From Candidatus Omnitrophota bacterium (lineage in GTDB: Bacteria; Omnitrophota; Gorgyraeia; 2-01-FULL-45-10), in NCBI GenBank assembly GCA_028716065.1, contig JAQUQN010000001.1, forward strand, positions 23,769 to 87,768: DNA of 64,000 nucleotides, written 5' to 3'. The position numbers were made by a program, and so were the translations under genes. Positions 62,001 through 64,000 of the stretch are shown here, in pieces. How positions within the stretch are numbered: position 1 is the stretch's first letter; the number at the start of each line of letters is the position of its first letter. The notes under the pieces are model-generated. The model saw only the letters and a list, made by a program, of their open reading frames with translations, was not told the origin of the DNA and did no database searches.

Positions 62001-64000
62001 AAACAGGTAAAAGACCTTCAGGACCAAATCGATGCGGCTCGCTTCGAGATAGAAGCTTCCAGATATATCACATATGAGGCTGAAGTCGCATCGTTCTTTG
62101 GCAGGAAAAAGGTAAGTATAGTAGTTGAAAATCCTTATTATTCCCAGATGATGGCTTTAATTGATGATACTGAACGAAGGTTCCATGATAATGCCGCCGT
62201 ATCATACTTTGCGCTTGACAATATGTACAATGTTTCTAAAGGCAGGATTGAGGCGGCTTCTCTTGCGGCTCTTTCCAATGTTGAGCGGCAAAAAGAAGTA
62301 ACGATGACCCAGATTTTGCGTAAAGAGCTTACCTCCATAATTTACGATAACTACCTTAAATATCTCGGGAGGCTACCGAGCAATGAAGAACTTAATAAAA
62401 TCATAGCAGATTTGGCATCGAAAAGCGAACCGGTGGTAGCGCCTTATATACAGGATACGTATACGATAAATCGCACAGCCCTTAAGGCGGATCTTGAAAG
62501 TCGGGAAGAGCGGACTAAGCGTTTGGAATTTGTCCAGCGTATTTATGACGCTGTAGGAGCTGGAATACAAAAGTATTTCGAATCCGATACGGCACGAAGT
62601 GAGCTCATAAGCCAGCTTAAGCTCGTAGGCGAAGACCTGGTAAATCTAACCATCGATGACGCGAATGCTATCCTTAACTGGCTCTCTACAAGCATTCAAA
62701 AGACACTTCACTTTGGGCAGAGTGCCTTTTTAGCGCTTAAGGAAATAGTAGACTTTTTCCTGGGAAAACTTCTCGACAGTGCTGCGGATGATGAGCGGTA
62801 TGTTAAGATAGCCGCCAACGCCATATTGATAGATATTCTTGCAGGAGTGATCAATCCATTTACGGAAGGCGAGCTGCAGATTTCGATGTTCGCCATGGCA
62901 AAGGCGGCTCAAGTGGAAAGTGTGATGCTGGAAGCCTATAAGATGGATTGGGAAGCACTCCTCGAAGAGGTTGCTGAGTATAAAACTGCGGGTGATCAGA
63001 GAGTAATAGCTCATATAAAAGGGAATCATTATGTTGTAATAACAGGCATTGACGCAGAGGGAAATGTTACTTATTTTGAGCCTTCAATGGGCGAAAATGG
63101 TGAAATGGTAACCATAGCGAAGGAAGAATTCGCTAAAATATGGAAAGGATATATACTCACCAATAAGGACCCGCCTACAAATAAAGATTACGAGTATAAG
63201 AAACTCTCTTCCTTAGAAGCCCAGCAAATTAAAGGTTCGGGAGACCCATTTACGCTACTTATGATCGTCTCAATAGCTCTCTCTATCATATCCTTTGCCC
63301 TTTCTTTTATAGATAATGAATTCGCGCAACTCTTAAGTAAGATACTAGGCGTAGTAGCCGTTATAACAGCCGGTATATCTATACTTGGGCAGATCGCCAG
63401 CACTATAGGGCAAGTTCTTGCCAAGGGCATGCAAAGTTTGATGTCATTATTTGTAACTACGTTCAAGATCCTCGTTGCGAATGTCGCGAAACCCTTCACT
63501 GATATTGGTACAGCATTTACCTTTGGTAAGATCGGACAAACCGTATTAAGTACGATCATTGCGATACCAATGTCCATAACGGTATCGAGAGGACTTGAAA
63601 CTTTGGGCGTTAACCCCGTCCTCGCGCGCCTTTTGACAACCTTTGTTACCGCGGGCATGACGTCATTCACCGGCACAGGAAGTTTCAACTTCGCCGGCGC
63701 ATTTTCAGGATTGGCATTCCAGGGCACTACGGAACTTTGTAATATCTTCAATCTCCCGCAGAATATAACAAGCCTTATCAGTATATCTGCCGGAGCTCTG
63801 GTTGAATCCGGATTAGATGGTTTCACAAACGGCGTTATGCTGCCTGATGATACCTTGGTTAAGGGAGTGGATGGCGCGCTTCTATCGATCGGCGATGCCT
63901 TCAGCACCACGATCCTTCCCAATGTTGCATCAGAACTTAGCTATTATGGTATTACCAGACTCGGCGAGATGATCGGCGTCGATCCGCGAATCTCCTACCT
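50088..64000 (+). CDS. Giant secreted multi-repeat protein, open at the window end
   Basis: The frame runs from ATG 50088 (GAGGTG upstream) to the last base: more than 4,630 residues without a stop. Order: signal peptide (about 1-31, FLFLWQQITWAAG); repeats with YYHYLxExW and QGYGRxD (eight copies from about residue 104 to 1575); repeats with EYWSSGNKK (seven, 519-1425); a nine-unit propeller-like array (about 920-1281); Rhs/YD-like repeats (about 1600-2220 and 2750-3380); glycine-rich modules (about 2320-2520 and 3475-3650); coiled coil (about 3945-3995); a YLGRLPSNEEL segment near 4090; a C39-peptidase-like domain (about 4235-4360); a hydrophobic region (about 4385-4465). Very large surface or exported proteins are known in Omnitrophota. 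A cell-surface, contact or predation role is inference only. Confidence 0.9.
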   Translation, partial: MLLPNKLKFLFRTISVCVIFLFLWQQITWAAGADLLNNTVTTTETTSDGMTPEALKSSQNTVESIITTKNAIETSKASSTPSYTYTYYKSGLIQSVTLSSPDQFGNIYYYYLNENWNGQGHGRIFKTKRQDPLDGELSYIYYYYGKTDRIRIRRGYATSTWTKLSSNYYYNNNAANRLSYRQLAAPDSQGFIYYHYIDEDFNGQGYGRVDKTRRKVALNGELSYTYIYYANSDRIQTASAYGTASWTKLRSTYTYYNNDSNRIESNTLITADKSGNVYYHYLDENWQSQGYGRVDKKVRKTADLSDAKSYTFIYHPGMDKVKYEYDYRNSDFTSLFVIKEYNTAGVIIKTTQVSDGTYTFYASGRFESVTYAVPDASGNTYYHYLDEDWNGQGYGRVDKSRRQTASNGELTYAYIYYADGTGRLKEKRSYSDNNWTSLVSIYTYYNDSNGRLQSKYDPSTGITTAYYNDSNNRIESRTLATPDAGGNIYYHYLNEDWNNQGYGKIDRQDASNGDFVTFEYWSSGNKKVEAFFEQDSTWQKTIEYWEDGITLRRYEIADYNPSPTGIEVCYDYDNQGQLIKKTFDNGDFITYEYWSSGNEKQEAFFDVNWNWQRTIEYWEDGSTLHHQWFADYDPTPTRYLVYCEYDDLGRVINNSFDNDDRLLIEYWLSGNKKQDAFFKENWTWQYTIEYWDNATSIKHYEWIADANTGTAGDITNYEYDEQERVVAERFDTGDFVLIEYWSSGNKKQDAFFKQDWTWQYTIEYWDSTTSIKHYEWITDANPGAEGDVVYCEHNSTGAAIKLTYDNGETCEYDDQGRVTKKTLPNGDFILTEYWSSGNKKIDEFFSAENVWQKTIKYWDDANNYIESVSLAIPDTDGNSYYHYLDENWQNQGYGKIDRLRRSDADEEGAIGYEYTYYYNGMTTGDSESDGQNEIIADFGYDGLWIYRNNEWTRLSTYDADACSIADATGDDKNDIIVDFGSKGFFVYSNNGWTQLSTYDAEVFTIADATGDGKNDIIVDFGSKGFFVYSNNSWTLISTYDAEVFTIADATGDGKNDIIVDFGSKGFFVYSNNGWTQLSQWDVEIFSIADVTGDDKNEIIGDFGDNGFWVYSNGSWNEPSIWDAEAFTVTEVTGDGKNDIICDFGNNGLWLYSNSAWTQLTDDNAKTYTITDITGDGVNDFLGDFGSGFWMYSNNAWTRLTEDRPASYTISDITGDGIKDFLGDFYSGFWMYSNGAWTRLTDGRPNSYITVDMTGDGIDDFLGDFGRAGIWLWDVNAGWSQINTATTDDKTVKKCYANADFTSLIATYEYNSKGQAIKKTLPNGNFIMYEYWSSGNKKQDAFFKQDWTWQYTIEYWDSTTSIKHYEWITDANPGAEGDIVYYEYDSTGAVIKLVYDYGETYEYGDQGRIAKRTLPNGDYILTEYWSSGNKKIDEFFSAENVWQKTIKYWDDANNYIESVSLAIPDTDGNIYYHYLNENWNNQRYGRIDKRVLNTADSSGAKSYTFEYHDNTAVVKYEYRYKNSDFTSLFITKEYDASGVLIKTTQVAEGAYTYYASGRLESVTYTVPDASGNIYYHYLDENWNDQDLGRVDKAIRSVLDADNAMAYQYEYLAEEDRIIKSCYAQADYSDPSNPIFGTIVAKYVYKSSDGSGERLFDDTTGIYSTDYFYDAEGLLSGYYEYFTNGEIVIYDKDGNIIYSYTSSSNQDSSGNLSVTTSSGDIIEYQGDAIVYVRLKSDNSVLTNIRLNEAGDLDCALITYVDGTKNIVYGGHLIQTRLPDGTLVKYKDDKKAAEYSSIIGLTTFEYIKDDGGALEYIKTSNDKAVCLYDANGLPIKFTKSNGEITEYENGHVKKIVTEEGVEYLYNFISEGSLRSELVGTTADEAIPAIIYYDENGHITSVVNAEGDTLEYADNLPTSITIDGQTVSYDFSQGVTVDKAGVTMHYDPNTGELISLEKDGVEILFDNGDGGRISFRMLDGSLLTAPVFDGNGDITDGIFEKKDADGKVISRSEYVNGKVVLYIDETGNEYRYDTEGNLTELKMKTAGGDFVTYIYTKKDIVTAEVSDADKQFLNDNDPVIIKYENIDTGRRIIYLETKDGHYKSFDYAADGITVTEGTIQVLDSQKMLIKDTIKKYDSSLRLISCLQKDGTINNYTYNNDSTITITVIKDGISYIIEGDKLTKSIKNGLTTTYYESGLVKSTEIAPGVVKDFKYGINNNLMLNTPSTIENGTLNDIAYGGTDFKLDYEHLDYGDGHDGTLEIRNDGVYINGVFQSSGNTYVIDGPKQYSRIYVAPGATLTVLQPWNGTSGGDLILRCTGEVNIEGRVTVDAMGYRGGAGGGWRSGGVQGESYAGTGSTSMSNNLGGGGAGHGSVENVAQGQPGAGGSYGTAASDLPTYWGIVYGGTTYGDPGLTTLYRGSGGGGGGDDGAGHSGGYGGTGGGIIRIAATSITVASNASITANGGNGAPGGQYHNVGGGGGSGGSILLIAENVTVDGSITARGGFGTDGGGNGGDGRICIDYCTLNVTGTVGPQAYTQQYNYVSQGTFDSGVIEVDTPYFQSMSWAEDLPTGTDVTFQTRTGNTLTPDASWTEWSDSMTDPSGAKISSNGAKYIQFRITLKTSDKTVTPKIILSGTDGINISYVKIQDNDIDINDVALVETIQGTSINYYTPDGKNINDPNDVVDVMGMAIGQSFMNSLLSDGKMYAGEVLDLNPGTGISFAESSKTLWDGRINVDDITKVADDEPVRIEYELINDGQTTTKRVLSYDRKNGNEVYYDYSGNKKVVEFVKGEDGNISYRIVTSYNASGIIQEMQFLYGDETKNKIITYENGLKKKVTQNGVDILTYDYEMLDSGEEATVINDFTSGDATPVKKYYVNGQLQKIVDKDGVETHYLYDESGKILESSIYRAGKEMEVYKYSYDEDDQTIIEDSDGVKKTYDKDGKLLWMEKDNKLYAYYYSVSPLLADGSDIENIKSYMQALKDMKVSGQYNDLLRDTDLATEFGVIEDSYEYNPSGDFAVEELIQLTDKDGNIIKFNDGEIESITRPDGIIISDIIYNDGKVSGYVITLPSPSESGVVMYVIKDNYISSEKKEDNSTINFYPNGWVKSKVDTSGAEIIYIYKVALVYTGSSEGETYYTKISKEETADWLDLITEDGITEGTFTSDVIEVNAESIGKISWEEIVPEGTDVEIRIRAGNSDDPEDGTWSDWSLPFSDASGSIIPSDFSADKYLQYMITLKGSEAGDVPRVNLKSVKIELISDFSDGNDHSLQHYVDVDGKTYVYDSRERLMKIIDGDTIYRYTSDGMIGSIEYADGKTISYVYDERDITLLEKIIVKEDDTELHYDSSNRLTTVINSTTGFRYDYFYNGDITSVRTTYTNKDSTANDFGDFDKDGIVIDETGGMLRIKLDRQIPLDYGDGSDGVLTVKKGETVVLEARTYNFESIYVEEGAILTVEPWNETTGGQLIIRCQKDAVIDGAIDLAGKGYTGGKGNIEAGASGAGPGAGSGAPREGGFAGGGGGYATNGQSADALGGSAYGTAELLTSYMGSGGGGGSGYNTYIGDYGGTGGNGGGILQITAPIINVNGSISVNGANGEDSVWNGIDRRQIGGAGGGGSGGSLLLSGEQVSIAGTVLANGGYGGSIARRGGDGSPGRIRIDYGVMEGGIFAETDEASPIQKASVYKEQLKYVNSGTLTSDVIDLSGVDMANNKKVYLNANLDIPILSNVKIETRTSNSADGGWSDWEETTLGQDGFEINSPLNSFIQYRITLTTKDENETPSIYSLNDFAIKLSFVSEKHFENMASEDFMAPNILGEIALPTIIDTASQRIQDISGVDGAAIAPAGWQDLISRTPSYTIQDLGDFLKDIYTNALNSDETIATKYLVGDNNTMKTEYVQRKDGTIEHYDTETGKIMFVTDKDGSLSVRYYYDDEGSLRDVRFWGERRTLSHEIAVVQNEILKKKLEDLSRLAEEVGAGYQELDKQVKDLQDQIDAARFEIEASRYITYEAEVASFFGRKKVSIVVENPYYSQMMALIDDTERRFHDNAAVSYFALDNMYNVSKGRIEAASLAALSNVERQKEVTMTQILRKELTSIIYDNYLKYLGRLPSNEELNKIIADLASKSEPVVAPYIQDTYTINRTALKADLESREERTKRLEFVQRIYDAVGAGIQKYFESDTARSELISQLKLVGEDLVNLTIDDANAILNWLSTSIQKTLHFGQSAFLALKEIVDFFLGKLLDSAADDERYVKIAANAILIDILAGVINPFTEGELQISMFAMAKAAQVESVMLEAYKMDWEALLEEVAEYKTAGDQRVIAHIKGNHYVVITGIDAEGNVTYFEPSMGENGEMVTIAKEEFAKIWKGYILTNKDPPTNKDYEYKKLSSLEAQQIKGSGDPFTLLMIVSIALSIISFALSFIDNEFAQLLSKILGVVAVITAGISILGQIASTIGQVLAKGMQSLMSLFVTTFKILVANVAKPFTDIGTAFTFGKIGQTVLSTIIAIPMSITVSRGLETLGVNPVLARLLTTFVTAGMTSFTGTGSFNFAGAFSGLAFQGTTELCNIFNLPQNITSLISISAGALVESGLDGFTNGVMLPDDTLVKGVDGALLSIGDAFSTTILPNVASELSYYGITRLGEMIGVDPRISY
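52302..52755 (+). repeat. Segmental duplication within the giant gene, copy 1
   Basis: This roughly 455-bp block recurs at 54072-54525 at a constant offset of 1,770 bases (590 codons) with no length change and long identical runs. The copies flank the propeller array. Confidence 0.9.
52845..53930 (+). repeat. Nine tandem FG-GAP/VCBS-like units (123-bp period)
   Basis: Each unit of about 41 codons has the pattern DxTGDGKNDIIVDFGxxGFFVYSNNGWT. Counting the DFG/TGDG segments gives nine units. Units near 53041 and 53164 are almost identical at the base level, exactly 123 bases apart. The acidic TGDGKND loop resembles calcium-binding integrin-alpha/FG-GAP blades. Confidence 0.88.
54072..54525 (+). 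repeat. Segmental duplication within the giant gene, copy 2
   Basis: The second copy of the block at 52302. It encodes the same two EYWSSGNKK modules and the following YYHYL module. Confidence 0.9.

Overview
The window reads as a stretch of chromosome from an uncultured diderm bacterium. A secretin, two periplasmic parvulin-type chaperones and lipoprotein signals point to an outer membrane. The mix of a type IV pilus/type II secretion locus with several prepilins, HD-GYP proteins, many dispersed palindromic repeats, and a secreted protein of more than 4,600 residues fits Candidatus Omnitrophota (OP3, PVC group). That placement is inference; no rRNA or other phylogenetic marker was compared. 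No tRNA, rRNA, CRISPR array, transposase or phage gene was seen.

Layout. 1-8973: pilus/pseudopilus operon (PilC/GspF end, two GspG-like pilins, minor pseudopilins, PilM-N-O-P and the secretin). 8997-15398: housekeeping block (DUF2344, RNase G, bL21, bL27, ObgE, ProB, ProA, NadD). 15399-24772: a repeat-rich leader with a strong promoter, then DUF5679 protein, RsfS, HD-GYP, ArgS, a shortened Mfd, two parvulins, PdxA, RsmA. 24773-25462: a non-coding stretch built almost entirely of long imperfect palindromes. 25463-28793: GatC-GatA-GatB. 28797-37272: CtpA, a DUF610 deacetylase, TsaD, MgtC, a bactofilin-HTH fusion, a membrane-anchored HTH protein, LarB, LarC, a PDZ protein and a HAMP protein. 37477-37671: a small HTH protein with its own promoter and terminator. 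37753-44376: a compact fatty-acid/polyketide-like cluster. 44373-48670: histidine kinase, two receiver proteins and a GAF-HD-GYP protein. 48897-49711: a small unknown protein and an XRE-cupin regulator. 49807-50045: promoters and a structured, terminator-ended leader. 50088 to the window end: one giant secreted protein still open at base 64000.

Two systems stand out. (1) The 37753-44376 cluster pairs a ketosynthase that keeps its cysteine but has lost both active-site histidines with a complete C-H-H ketosynthase. It adds an ACP, a ketoreductase, a homologue of cyanobacterial long-chain acyl-ACP reductase with its cysteine conserved, a nitroreductase-fold protein and a CrtI-like FAD oxidoreductase. 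The overlaps imply one operon running into a sensor kinase. The likely theme is an unusual acyl chain released as an aldehyde; the product is unknown. (2) Palindromic repeats have settled not only between genes but inside coding sequence. One forms the leader of a prepilin and rebuilds its processing site, one supplies the last codons and stop of proB, one contains the stop codon of mfd, and low-complexity repeats code for a loop of TsaD and for part of a signal peptide.

The giant protein combines a signal peptide, tandem YYHYL and EYWSSGNKK modules, a nine-unit FG-GAP/VCBS-like propeller array, two glycine-rich modules, Rhs/YD-like repeats, a coiled coil and a C39-peptidase-like domain without a visible catalytic cysteine.
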